From: UBA1858 sp965227695 | GTDB taxonomy: Bacteria > Pseudomonadota > Gammaproteobacteria > UBA4575 | Length of the DNA: 64,000 nt | Reading direction: 5' to 3' | Assembly: GCA_965227695.1 (NCBI GenBank) | Contig: OZ245760.1 | Span: 1,798,001-1,862,000 of the forward strand | Part shown: one piece after another, positions 35,177 through 44,303 of the stretch | Numbering within the stretch: the first letter of the stretch is position 1 | Layout of the letters: each line of letters opens with the position of its first letter | Program-made: the position numbers and the translations under genes | Notes under the pieces: model-generated | The model's input: only the letters and a program-made list of their open reading frames with translations | Databases searched by the model: none | Told to the model about the DNA's origin: nothing

Positions 35177-35791
35177 CTAAACTCCAAGTGTCGGGCCGAT
35201 ACCAAAAACCCAAAGTGCTGCCGTAATTCCCAGCAGGCTAACAATCGCCACCAGAAAATAGCCTATTATCGACGATGCCATCAGCATGCCCTGCTCTGGT
35301 GAGGTGTGCATCACCACGGGCAATCCACGATAGAGCAAGAACATGCTCCACAGAATCGCCGGCACCAGTACCAGAAGATTAATAAATACATCCGGATATA
35401 GATGGATGACACTGCCGAGTGCAATCGGAGCGCCCACAATCGAAATAAGCGCAAAATGAATACCCAATGAACGTCTGGCGCCATAGGTTTCAGCCATCCA
35501 GCGCGATACTGCCGAAGTGCTTATAAAGCCAATCAGAAGTGCAACAAAATATGACAGGCTTATTACAACCAAAATATTATTCGGCAGTATGAGGGGTTCT
35601 ATCGCACCAAGCCTCCAGCCATATTTGCTGGCCCCAAGATAGGCAAAAACCGGTGGCAATATGCCAAACCAGAGTGAGATTTTAGTAAATACAACGATTG
35701 CGGATGGTTGTGTGTTGGCAAGTACTTTGAATACAGCCATGGGTTGAAATAATAATCGCAGCACCAGGAGCGCTGAAACAGTTTTTTCCAT
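35177..35791 (-). CDS. Yip1-family inner membrane protein, first in the cbb3 operon
   Basis: 204 residues with five or six membrane helices. The arrangement (LLFQPMAVFKVLA near the N-terminus, then ISLSYFVALLIGFISTSAVS and LVLVPAILWSMFLLYRGLPV) matches the Yip1/DUF1282 type of small membrane protein. Its stop is one base before the ccoN start codon, so translation is coupled. Its role is not established; assembly or haem/copper handling is a guess from position. It is absent from the textbook ccoNOQP operon. Confidence 0.75.
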   Translation of the reverse strand: MEKTVSALLVLRLLFQPMAVFKVLANTQPSAIVVFTKISLWFGILPPVFAYLGASKYGWRLGAIEPLILPNNILVVISLSYFVALLIGFISTSAVSRWMAETYGARRSLGIHFALISIVGAPIALGSVIHLYPDVFINLLVLVPAILWSMFLLYRGLPVVMHTSPEQGMLMASSIIGYFLVAIVSLLGITAALWVFGIGPTLGV

Positions 35792-35933
35792 CTGCTTTAT
35801 CTAATATCCTGGTTACAGAAATGATTTGTATTCGACCCGGCACAGCGATTTGGGTCAGTTGACTGTTTTTCTGATTGTTTACATGAACAGAAATGCATAA
35901 AATCAACCTGGCTGATATCAAAACATACACAAC

Positions 35934-36001
35934 AACATACCAATGCATTGGTCTTCTGCACATGATTTAAGTCAACTTTAATGATGTAAACTATTTATAT
36001 T
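35934..36001. promoter_or_regulatory. Divergent promoter region with an FNR-like box
   Basis: TTGAC-TTAA-ATCAT (minus strand, 35962-35975) matches FNR at 8 of 10 defined bases. On the minus strand TATGTT at 35934-35939 is a -10 at class II distance toward the cco operon. On the plus strand TATATT at 35996-36001 is a -10 at a similar distance toward the gene at 36072. One site could activate both. Confidence 0.45.
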
Positions 36002-36071
36002 AAAATTCACCGATAATTTTTATATCAATACAGGAAAATACGGAAAAGAGTATTTAGCGGAAAGTTTTATT

Positions 36072-37187
36072 TTGAAAAAAATATATAAATATTCTTTTGC
36101 AATCAGTCTCTTGATTGCATTTACAGGCTGTTCACCAGTTAAAGGACCACACTTTGCCGAAGGAACAATTGGCAATCAGCTGATCGCAGAAAATCTTGAT
36201 TCTGACATTGCAAAAAGCGCTCTGGTATCAACTGATAGTCAGAACCTGGATCCCAGAATTGAGCAGATCATTGACTCCGTCGGGATAACCGGCACACCAA
36301 GCCCTGTCCAACTCCAGGCGCTCACACAAAAAGGCTCAACAGACTTCGCGAGTATCATTTATGCGAGACAACTTCTCAGCGAACATAATAATCGTTACTG
36401 GCACAGCCGTTCTCTTGATTTAAGCACACGTCTGGACACAATTGGCCTGCAATCACGGCTGCAGAATAATTTCTCCCGGCATCATGCACTATTGATTCCC
36501 GGCTGGCATTGGAAAACGCGTACAGACACCGGTGCTGATCTCAAATTTCAGAGAAATATGCTGGCATCATATGGTTTGTCTTCATCACTGGTTGAAACGA
36601 ATGAGCATGGAAGTGTAGAAGAAAATGCAATGATCATTGCAGATGCAATTCGGGCAGCAAATAAAATCAACAAGTCGATTCTGATTATTAGTGTGAGCAA
36701 AGGCGGCGCTGATACCGCATATGCGCTTGGCAATGTCGTAGATGTCAAAAGCACCCCCTATCTCAGGGGATGGCTGAACATAGGGGGCATTATCTCCGGA
36801 AGTACACTGGTCGATCTGGAAATTAATGATCCGGAAAAATGGCTCACTTCAATTGGTTTTGCCAAAGACACACCTCTTAACGCGATCGAAAGTTTACAAA
36901 AGAAAGTTGCCATCAAAAGACTATCAGCGCTGAACATTCCACGAACTATCACAGTCGTAAACTATGTGGCTTTGCCATTTGCGAGTACTCTAAGTGAACA
37001 GTCCAGATACAGCTACCAACGACTGGCACAATATGGTCCAAATGACGGGGCTGCGCTCACCCATGAGATGCTAATGCCGGGACGACAGACCGTGCTGGAA
37101 TTTGGATTAGATCACTTTATGCGTCACCTCAAAGCGATGTACCGGGCAATTGCCATACTATACATGATGACTGAACACGACTCTTGA
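36072..37187 (+). CDS. Lipoprotein with alpha/beta-hydrolase-like fold
   Basis: 371 residues, starting at TTG, with a signal peptide ending at AFTGC (lipobox Cys20). The core begins near residue 137 (HALLIPGWHWKTRTDTGADL); IISVSKGGADTAYAL around residue 215 is the nucleophile elbow (S-x-S-K-G, replacing GxSxG), and the C-terminal histidine could be in LEFGLDHFMRH. This suggests a lipase/esterase-type enzyme facing the periplasm. Its stop codon overlaps the ATG of the next gene by one base. Divergent from the cbb3 operon and possibly driven by the same FNR-like site. Confidence 0.65.
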   Translation: MKKIYKYSFAISLLIAFTGCSPVKGPHFAEGTIGNQLIAENLDSDIAKSALVSTDSQNLDPRIEQIIDSVGITGTPSPVQLQALTQKGSTDFASIIYARQLLSEHNNRYWHSRSLDLSTRLDTIGLQSRLQNNFSRHHALLIPGWHWKTRTDTGADLKFQRNMLASYGLSSSLVETNEHGSVEENAMIIADAIRAANKINKSILIISVSKGGADTAYALGNVVDVKSTPYLRGWLNIGGIISGSTLVDLEINDPEKWLTSIGFAKDTPLNAIESLQKKVAIKRLSALNIPRTITVVNYVALPFASTLSEQSRYSYQRLAQYGPNDGAALTHEMLMPGRQTVLEFGLDHFMRHLKAMYRAIAILYMMTEHDS

Positions 37188-38992
37188 TGAATTACCTGAT
37201 CAAACTGTGTCTGTTGTACCTGATCAGCTGCGGATTCTGTCTTGCTGAAATACAGGACAAAATCTTTCAGTGGCAGGCAACTGAAGACAGGAGGCTATAT
37301 GCACCTTTTGGACGTGCGCTTCCCGAGATAGAAATCATGACAATTTCCGGACCACAAAAACTGTCTGAATTGGCAGAGAATGAGATTTTCATGATTGCTG
37401 TTCGAGATCCTGACTGCCCGGTTTCCAGAAGGTATGCCGGAAAACTCAGCGACCTTTCCAGGCAGGGATTGAGTATCTTGTACCTGCTGACCGGACCACT
37501 GGCAACCCATTCCCATGCGAAAAGGGATATGCATCGACATGGTTTAAATGGTGTCTATCTTTTGGATTCAGACAGCCAGTTAAGCGATTGGCTGGGTGTT
37601 AACACCAGCGCTGAAGTTTATCTTTTTGATAAAGATCAGCGGCTCCAGTATCGCGGAGCCATAGATGATCAGTATGGTATCGGATTTAGCCGTAATCAAC
37701 CAAACCAGCATTTTCTCAATAAGGCCTGGGGTGAATTAAAAGACGGCCAAACAGTATCCCTCGTGGCAACCACTGCTCCAGGCTGCATAATTCGCGCTGC
37801 CAAACCCCGGCACAGATCGCAGGAAATAACCTGGCATAATCAAATTTATCCGCTAATAAGGGATAAATGCATGTCCTGCCACCGTCCCGGTCAGGCTGGC
37901 CCCTTCCCGCTTGAAACTTACCAACAGGTATTTGACCGTCGGCAAATGGTGCGTTTTGTTCTTGAAAATAAAATCATGCCCCCATGGTCGATGGCGGCCG
38001 CCAGTTCCTTATTAACCAATAGTGAAAAGTACTTATCAGATAGCGATCGAAATAAAATTATTGACTGGATAGATGCAGGGGCCATCAAGGGAATGGAAGA
38101 TGCAAAATCTCCCGCCCACAAATGGACTAAGGGCTGGAAATATGGACAACCGGATGTTGTGCTTACCAGCCCTGATATTATTGATATACCTGCGGAAGGT
38201 GAAATCAAGTATCAATATATCAGTATTCCGACCGACTTTGATTCAGATCGCTATGTAAAAACCGTCGAAGTGGCTACCCTGACACCGGAAAACACACATC
38301 ATATCATTCTGTTTGTATTACCTCCGGTCGAACTGATCGACAAACTCATGCCGGGTGCCAGAAAAAAAACAGACTTCAATCGCAAAGAACTGCACCAACT
38401 CGCATTAAAAGGGTTTTTCAGCGGTTATATTCCGGGGTTACCAGGAGTCACCTATACAAACAACAGGGCAAAATTACTCCCCAGGGGCTGGCGGATTGTG
38501 TTACAGATACATCATCAGTCCAACGGCAAAAAAGCCAAGGACCAGCCAAGCATCGGGCTGCAGTTTCTTGACGCACCTCCCGAAAAAGTAATTACTACGC
38601 TGGCAGCTGCCAATATCGATCTGCATATTCCTGCCGGCAAAGCCAATCACCTGGAAACAGCTCAATTTAAATTTGAACGTCACGGCGAAATAGTTGGCCT
38701 CTATCCACACATGCACCTTAGAGGTAAAGCCTTTAGATACGAGCTGTTATATCCAGACGGGCAGAAAAAAATTCTGCTGGATATTCCTGTCTACGACCCA
38801 AATTGGCAGCAATACTATCAGTTTCGACAGCCAGTCAAAATTAAAAGCGGGTCCACATTAATCGCAAGCGGCTGGTTTGATAATAGCAAGGGGAATTTTA
38901 ATAATCCTGACCCCGAAACGGACGTTTCATTTGGTTTGAGAACCCGTGACGAAATGTTAATCGGCTATTTTGACTGGGTAGAGGGACAGTAA
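37187..38992 (+). CDS. Thioredoxin-like/cytochrome c/copper monooxygenase fusion
   Basis: About 601 residues. A signal peptide is followed by a thioredoxin/peroxiredoxin-like domain (residues ~35-170) with a single cysteine in VRDPDCPVSRRYAGKL. A cytochrome c site, CMSCH in RDKCMSCHRPGQAGPFPL, lies near residue 230. The C-terminal half resembles copper type II ascorbate-dependent monooxygenases (peptidylglycine-hydroxylase type) with candidate copper ligands THHIIL, QIHHQSNG, YPHMHLRGK and a Met in RDEMLIGYFDW. Related proteins are known in Planctomycetes and some proteobacteria, with no defined substrate. An electron path haem-to-copper is plausible. TGATG overlap with the hydrolase gene shows translational coupling. 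Confidence 0.8.
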   Translation: MNYLIKLCLLYLISCGFCLAEIQDKIFQWQATEDRRLYAPFGRALPEIEIMTISGPQKLSELAENEIFMIAVRDPDCPVSRRYAGKLSDLSRQGLSILYLLTGPLATHSHAKRDMHRHGLNGVYLLDSDSQLSDWLGVNTSAEVYLFDKDQRLQYRGAIDDQYGIGFSRNQPNQHFLNKAWGELKDGQTVSLVATTAPGCIIRAAKPRHRSQEITWHNQIYPLIRDKCMSCHRPGQAGPFPLETYQQVFDRRQMVRFVLENKIMPPWSMAAASSLLTNSEKYLSDSDRNKIIDWIDAGAIKGMEDAKSPAHKWTKGWKYGQPDVVLTSPDIIDIPAEGEIKYQYISIPTDFDSDRYVKTVEVATLTPENTHHIILFVLPPVELIDKLMPGARKKTDFNRKELHQLALKGFFSGYIPGLPGVTYTNNRAKLLPRGWRIVLQIHHQSNGKKAKDQPSIGLQFLDAPPEKVITTLAAANIDLHIPAGKANHLETAQFKFERHGEIVGLYPHMHLRGKAFRYELLYPDGQKKILLDIPVYDPNWQQYYQFRQPVKIKSGSTLIASGWFDNSKGNFNNPDPETDVSFGLRTRDEMLIGYFDWVEGQ

Positions 38993-39136
38993 GGTTAAGC
39001 CCCATCAATGCTGACAACCATATTAAATTAATTATCTCTGACTGGTGTATTTCAGCCATTCATTTTATGTGAGGTATTTATTGCTCATAAAATAATGTAA
39101 TAAATACACGTATTTTGCGTGATTAATCGTTTTTCA

Positions 39137-39823
39137 TTAAGTTGTATCAGTGAGTGCCAGGTGACTCACCTCGCTTTCAATGGCATAGGTTAATTGCCGG
39201 GGCATATTCAGTCGTATAGATAGCATGGTGAGATAATGACGTTCAGATTCGTTGATCTCGTCCATTATCAATACGGATATCGTATATATCTCTGCTGCAA
39301 TCTCCGGTGTCGTGGCCGCCGCAACCAATGCGTCCATGTCGACCGGTTTTGACATTTGCTCAATCAGGGCGTTTTCCTGTTCAGCACTTAAGTCATAGCG
39401 TCGGATCTGTTTAAAGATCGCCTGACTTTCCTGAACATCCATATTTCCATCAGCACGACTGGCAGCAATCATGGCAGATATCAACACAGACTCCAGATTT
39501 TCCATGGCCTGTTGATCCTGCGCGGCTGGCAGATAACCGGCATTCTCGAGTGTTGTATTGTCAGTGTCACTACTGAATCGCGTGTCATGATCGACCGCGA
39601 TAGATGAGGCTTGATTGTTTAATGTTGAGTATTTTTTATAAGCACTGTATGCAAGAGCGCCAATGGCAGCAATACCCCCGACTTTCAGGGCACTCTTGCC
39701 GAGTTTGCGGCCTTTCTTGCTCATTAACATCGAACCAGCAATACCACCGGCAAGTCCTGAAGCTGCGCTTGTTCCGACATTACTGGAGAGAACTTTATCG
39801 AGTATTCCGCTCAGATTCGTCAT
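39137..39823 (-). CDS. DUF533 (YebE) TerB-like protein
   Basis: 228 residues. A glycine-rich hydrophobic stretch (ASGLAGGIAGSMLM, residues ~20-34) is followed by a second hydrophobic run (VGGIAAIGALAYSAYKKY). The C-terminal half has the TerB-like helical pattern (MIAASRADGNMDVQESQAIF, then LSAEQENALIEQMSKPVDMD) of YebE/DUF533, an inner-membrane protein family of unknown function sometimes linked to stress or tellurite resistance. It is convergent with the copper monooxygenase gene. Confidence 0.85.
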   Translation of the reverse strand: MTNLSGILDKVLSSNVGTSAASGLAGGIAGSMLMSKKGRKLGKSALKVGGIAAIGALAYSAYKKYSTLNNQASSIAVDHDTRFSSDTDNTTLENAGYLPAAQDQQAMENLESVLISAMIAASRADGNMDVQESQAIFKQIRRYDLSAEQENALIEQMSKPVDMDALVAAATTPEIAAEIYTISVLIMDEINESERHYLTMLSIRLNMPRQLTYAIESEVSHLALTDTT

Positions 39824-39997
39824 ATGTCATGCATAGTATGTAAAACATAGGAATAATAACAAACAACAAATGACAGATATATTCGTATTTATTTTAATAA
39901 TACAAAGGAATATTCGATCTAATAACCTGTGAATAGTACAACCAAAATATAAGCACCAGAGGATTGATATTATGTCTATGAATTAATGGATGATGAT

Positions 39998-41530
39998 ATG
40001 GCCAAAGTGACACTCATACTGGGTGACCAGTTGAATAAACGTATTTCAAGCCTGCGTAATCTTGATATCGCGGCTGATCGAATTTTTATGTGCGAGGTGA
40101 TGGAAGAAAGCACCTACGTCAATCATCACAAGAAGAAAATTGCTCTCATTTTTTCAGCCATGCGACATTTTTATCTCGAGCTGAAACAGCAGGGGTATAC
40201 TATCGATTATGTAACCTTGAACGATCCTGCCAACACGGGCAGTTTAAGAAGTGAACTTGCCAGGTATATTCGTCAACACCCTGTTGATCGCCTTATTGTC
40301 ACCAAACCAGGCGAGTATCGTGTACTCAAGATTGTGCAGTCGCTGAAAGACCATATCAAAGTATCCATCCTTGATGACGACCGTTTTATTGTATCTGAGC
40401 AAGAGTTCAGGACCTGGGCGTATCATCAGTCAGAACTACGAATGGAATACTTTTATCGACGAGTGAGAAAAAAACATAATGTACTTATGCACAAAGGCAA
40501 ACCCGAGGGCGGACAATGGAATTTTGACCATGACAACAGAAAATTTTCCCGCCATATCAATGTCATTGAACAACCTGTGCAGATTAAGCCAGATGATATA
40601 ACAGCAGAGGTGCTAGCACTGGTGGAAAACACATTCAGTGAGCACTTTGGTGAACTCTACCCATTTAATTTTGCAACGACGAGAAAAGGCGCATTAAAAA
40701 TTTTAAATCACTTTATCAGGTATCGGCTGGCTCACTTTGGCGACTATCAGGACGCCATGTTAAAAGATGAGCCATTCATGTTTCACTCACTGATAAGCTT
40801 TTACTTAAACATCGGTTTATTACTTCCAAAAGAAGTAGTAGACAAAGTGATTAAAGCATATAAAAAACAACAAATCCCGATAAATGCTGTCGAAGGTTTT
40901 ATTCGTCAAATACTGGGATGGCGTGAATTTATCAGAGGGATCTATTGGTTAAAAATGCCAGAGTACTCGAGCTGCAACTATTTTAATGCAAGACGTAATC
41001 TACCTGCCTTTTTTTGGACTGCTGACACCAAACTTCATTGCATGTATCAATGTGTGATTCAAACAAAAAAACATGCTTATGCGCATCATATACAAAGACT
41101 TATGATTTTAGGAAATTTCACCCTGCTCACTGGTATCGCTCCAAAACAGGTTCAGAAATGGTATCTGGGTGTTTATGCCGATGCGTTCGAGTGGGTTGAA
41201 CTGCCAAATGTCAACGGCATGATTTTGTTCGCCGATGGTGGTTATCTGGCAAGCAAACCGTATTCAGCCGGTGGCTCATACATTAATAAAATGTCTGATT
41301 ACTGTAAATCATGCCACTACAATGTAAAATTAAAAACAGGCCCTCAGGCTTGCCCGTTTAATTATTTATATTGGAATTTTTTAGACAAACATCGCGATAA
41401 GCTCTCTGACAACCATCGCATGTCAATGATGTACTCAACATTAAACAGGTTTTCATATCCGCAAATACAGGCAATCAGGGAAAGCAGCCGCACATTTTTA
41501 AAAACAATCCATTCACAAAATACGACTTAA
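39998..41530 (+). CDS. Fe-S cluster (6-4) photolyase/cryptochrome
   Basis: About 510 residues; ATG 39998 is preferred over 39986 because the family begins directly with VTLILGDQLN. The photolyase/cryptochrome fold is clear, and the 4Fe-4S ligands expected for the PhrB class are present: one cysteine in LHCMYQCV and three with correct spacing in YCKSCHYNVKLKTGPQACPF (residues ~433-450). Thus it should repair (6-4) photoproducts with FAD and a lumazine-type antenna, or sense light. Conserved segments include WREFIRGIYWLKMPEY and LPNVNGMILFADGGYLASKP. It leads a unit with an SDR and AlkB. Confidence 0.92.
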   Translation: MAKVTLILGDQLNKRISSLRNLDIAADRIFMCEVMEESTYVNHHKKKIALIFSAMRHFYLELKQQGYTIDYVTLNDPANTGSLRSELARYIRQHPVDRLIVTKPGEYRVLKIVQSLKDHIKVSILDDDRFIVSEQEFRTWAYHQSELRMEYFYRRVRKKHNVLMHKGKPEGGQWNFDHDNRKFSRHINVIEQPVQIKPDDITAEVLALVENTFSEHFGELYPFNFATTRKGALKILNHFIRYRLAHFGDYQDAMLKDEPFMFHSLISFYLNIGLLLPKEVVDKVIKAYKKQQIPINAVEGFIRQILGWREFIRGIYWLKMPEYSSCNYFNARRNLPAFFWTADTKLHCMYQCVIQTKKHAYAHHIQRLMILGNFTLLTGIAPKQVQKWYLGVYADAFEWVELPNVNGMILFADGGYLASKPYSAGGSYINKMSDYCKSCHYNVKLKTGPQACPFNYLYWNFLDKHRDKLSDNHRMSMMYSTLNRFSYPQIQAIRESSRTFLKTIHSQNTT

Positions 41531-41542
41531 TGCAGCAAAAAT

Positions 41543-42250
41543 ATGAATAAAACTTACTTAATGATAGGTGGTAACAGCGGTATCGGTGAAGCATGCCTGA
41601 GAAGAATCATTGAGCAAAATCACCGCCTTATTACAGTAACACGCACGGAATTAAAATCAGCCAACGTGTCCCTTCACACTGCCCTGAAAGCAGATGCCAG
41701 TACAACACTGCCGGATATAGAAGACTATACCCAATCCCTCGATGGCGTGATTTACTGTCCAGGAACGATCAGTCTGAAACCGTTTACAAGCACACTTATC
41801 GAGAATTTCAGGAATGATTTTGAAATAAACGTAATTGGTCTGGTCAATACATTACAGTGCAGCCTGCCACTATTAAAAAATAGTCCCAAAGCAAGTGTCG
41901 TCGCGTTTAGCACCATAGCCAGCAAACTCGGTATGCCATACCATAGCTCCATTGCCACATCCAAATGTGCTGTGGAAGGCCTGATCAGAACATTGGCCGC
42001 TGAATATGCGTCGAACAATATACGGTTTAATGCAATTGCACCCTCAATAGTTGATACCCCGCTGGCAGCCAGAATCCTGACAAATAATCAAAAAAAAGAG
42101 GAAATAGCAAGAAAGCACCCATTAAAGAAAATTGGGTCAGCTGATGACATTGCCTCTCTTACGATGTACCTGCTAAGCGAAGATTCATCGTGGATCACCG
42201 GACAGGTGATCCACAGTGATGGTGGTTTGTCGTCGATTTCAAAAATTTAA
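41543..42250 (+). CDS. SDR-family protein lacking the catalytic tyrosine
   Basis: 235 residues. MIGGNSGIGEACLRR is the NAD(P)-binding motif and IRFNAIAPSIVDTPLAARIL the C-terminal SDR signature. The catalytic Y-x3-K motif reads I-A-T-S-K in PYHSSIATSKCAVEGL: lysine is present but isoleucine replaces the tyrosine. Related proteins next to photolyases appear to share this; they may be reduced-activity or structural homologues, which I state from memory of the family. The start is 12 bp after the photolyase stop. Substrate unknown. Confidence 0.85.
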   Translation: MNKTYLMIGGNSGIGEACLRRIIEQNHRLITVTRTELKSANVSLHTALKADASTTLPDIEDYTQSLDGVIYCPGTISLKPFTSTLIENFRNDFEINVIGLVNTLQCSLPLLKNSPKASVVAFSTIASKLGMPYHSSIATSKCAVEGLIRTLAAEYASNNIRFNAIAPSIVDTPLAARILTNNQKKEEIARKHPLKKIGSADDIASLTMYLLSEDSSWITGQVIHSDGGLSSISKI

Positions 42251-42257
42251 ACTACTG

Positions 42258-42863
42258 ATGAAGAATAATTCTTATTTAAAACAACCCAACTTAATCGCCC
42301 GGAATGGAGAGTTATATCTTTACGAGCAGTTTCTGACAACAAACGACGCACATTATTATTATGAAAAATTAATGCTTGATACACCATGGCAACAACGAAA
42401 AATCACCATGTTTGGTAAAACTTTTGATCAGCCAAGGCTTGTATCGTGGCATGCAGAACCAGGCACTCATTATCAATATTCAGGCATTAAGCTGACACCC
42501 TCACCATGGACTGATGCATTATTAACAATCAAAAGTTCCGTAGAGGCAATGATTGGACACAGTTTCAACTCTGCATTTCTCAATCTTTATCGCAGTGGAG
42601 AAGATTATATGGGTTGGCACAGAGACAACGAAAAAGTACTGGGCAATAATCCTGTTATTGCTTCAGTCAGTCTTGGTGAAAAGCGATTATTTAAATTAAA
42701 GCATATCAGCGATAGCTCTATTAGATACAACTACGAATTAAATTCAGGATGCCTGCTTGTTATGGCCGGTCAAATTCAGCATTACTGGAAACATAGCCTG
42801 CCCAAATCACGCAAGGCAGGGAATCCACGCATTAACATCACTTTCAGACACATAATCCAATAG
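42258..42863 (+). CDS. AlkB-type 2-oxoglutarate-dependent dioxygenase
   Basis: 201 residues. Iron ligands: HRD in YMGWHRDNEKVLG (HxD) and the distal His in HYWKHSLPKS; the 2-oxoglutarate-binding Arg is in RINITFR. The N-terminal lid (LYLYEQFLTTND) and SVSLGEKRLFKLKH are typical of the AlkB homologues of human ALKBH2/3 type found in bacteria. It should oxidatively demethylate alkylated DNA or RNA bases. ATG 42258, 7 bp after the SDR stop, is preferred; an overlapping earlier start is open. It completes a DNA-damage-associated unit with the photolyase. Confidence 0.9.
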   Translation: MKNNSYLKQPNLIARNGELYLYEQFLTTNDAHYYYEKLMLDTPWQQRKITMFGKTFDQPRLVSWHAEPGTHYQYSGIKLTPSPWTDALLTIKSSVEAMIGHSFNSAFLNLYRSGEDYMGWHRDNEKVLGNNPVIASVSLGEKRLFKLKHISDSSIRYNYELNSGCLLVMAGQIQHYWKHSLPKSRKAGNPRINITFRHIIQ

Positions 42864-42966
42864 TCAATTAATGACAGGCAAACCGTACAGTACCAGACTT
42901 GTACACACACTTCTCTCCACGCAAATTTTCAGATAACGTTTGCAGACTCACACTGGGAAAGAAAAT

Positions 42967-44283
42967 TTGAACAATCAATACTCTCATGGCAAACCGGTTC
43001 CGGGTGGCAAAGCAATGCGCCTTACCCACATGCTGACGCTTGCCTCAAGCGTGGCTGGCAGTGTTTTTGTTAATGGCGTGACACAATTATCGCGCGGTCA
43101 AAAGCCCGATGTTAAAGACCTTATATTAACTCCGGCCAATGCTCAGCGCCTGGCCAGCCGCTTAATGAAAATGCGTGGCGCGGCATTGAAAGTCGGTCAG
43201 CTCATATCTATGGATGCAGGTGAAATATTACCAAAAGAGCTGACATTGATATTATCAAAGCTACGCGATGATGCGGATCCCATGCCATTCAGCCAGCTTG
43301 TTGAGTGCCTCGAACATGAATGGGGCCAGGACTGGCCCGGATTCTTTAAGCAATTTTCATTTACACCGATTGCAGCCGCTTCAATCGGTCAGGTACATAC
43401 TGCAGTGTCACATGATGACCAAAAACTGGCTTTGAAAATCCAGTACCCGAATGTTGAAAAATCAATTGATAGTGATGTAGATAATGTTGCTGGCCTGATG
43501 CGGCTCTCAGGCTTGGTACCCGACGATAATAAACTGAATCATTTATTTGATGAAACAAAACGACAACTACACATGGAGGCAGATTATCTTGCCGAAGCTG
43601 ACTGGTTAATGCGCTTTAAAAATAGTTTAGCCAACCGGAGCGATATTGTGGTTCCTCAGGTTTACCCTGAATATACAACTAAAAAGATACTGGCAATGTC
43701 TTACCATGAAGGAATTAAAATCGATGCACTTACTTCGCTCCCGCAAAACGAAAAGAATACAATAGCTATTACTTTGGTAGAACTTTTATTGCTTGAAATA
43801 TTTGTAATAAAATATGTTCAGACAGATCCGAATCTTGCCAATTATTTGTATGATCCGTCATCCAAAAGAATTGTGTTGCTGGATTTTGGTGCGGTCAGAA
43901 AAATTCCAGGGCATATCTCGGATGCGTACAGACAGATCATGAGCGCCAGCATTAACAGTAATAACACTCTTATTGATAATGCCTGTGAGAAGATTGGATT
44001 TTTTAAGGATAAAATAAATCCACAACAGAGAAAGCTGGTCGTTGACCTGTTTAACCTGGCCTGTGAACCACTTAAAACCGACAGCACGTATGATTTTGGT
44101 CAATCAAGTCTTGCCGCTCAAATAAGCCAGCAAGCCATGAATTTAAGCACTGACAAGTCGCAATGGCACACTCCCCCTGCAGATGCTCTTTTCCTGCATA
44201 GAAAAATTGCCGGTACTTATCTGCTCCTGGCCAGATTAAATGCCAACATTAATGTGTCGAGAATTTTTTCCAGCTTTATTTAA
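42967..44283 (+). CDS. ABC1/AarF atypical kinase
   Basis: About 438 residues. The ADCK/COQ8 family motif KxGQ is seen in GAALKVGQLISMDAGEILPK; the nucleotide lysine is in LALKIQYPNVEKSIDSD; the catalytic loop is VQTDPNLANYLY (Asp retained, H replaced by Q), and the magnesium aspartate is in VLLDFGAVRKIP. It lacks the long UbiB membrane tail and so resembles soluble ABC1 proteins. The start is uncertain: TTG 42967 follows GGGAAAG; another TTG lies at 42940 and an ATG at 43015. It follows alkB at about 100 bp in the same direction. Confidence 0.88.
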   Translation: MNNQYSHGKPVPGGKAMRLTHMLTLASSVAGSVFVNGVTQLSRGQKPDVKDLILTPANAQRLASRLMKMRGAALKVGQLISMDAGEILPKELTLILSKLRDDADPMPFSQLVECLEHEWGQDWPGFFKQFSFTPIAAASIGQVHTAVSHDDQKLALKIQYPNVEKSIDSDVDNVAGLMRLSGLVPDDNKLNHLFDETKRQLHMEADYLAEADWLMRFKNSLANRSDIVVPQVYPEYTTKKILAMSYHEGIKIDALTSLPQNEKNTIAITLVELLLLEIFVIKYVQTDPNLANYLYDPSSKRIVLLDFGAVRKIPGHISDAYRQIMSASINSNNTLIDNACEKIGFFKDKINPQQRKLVVDLFNLACEPLKTDSTYDFGQSSLAAQISQQAMNLSTDKSQWHTPPADALFLHRKIAGTYLLLARLNANINVSRIFSSFI

Positions 44284-44303
44284 GCCTCATGACAGTTAAT
44301 CTA

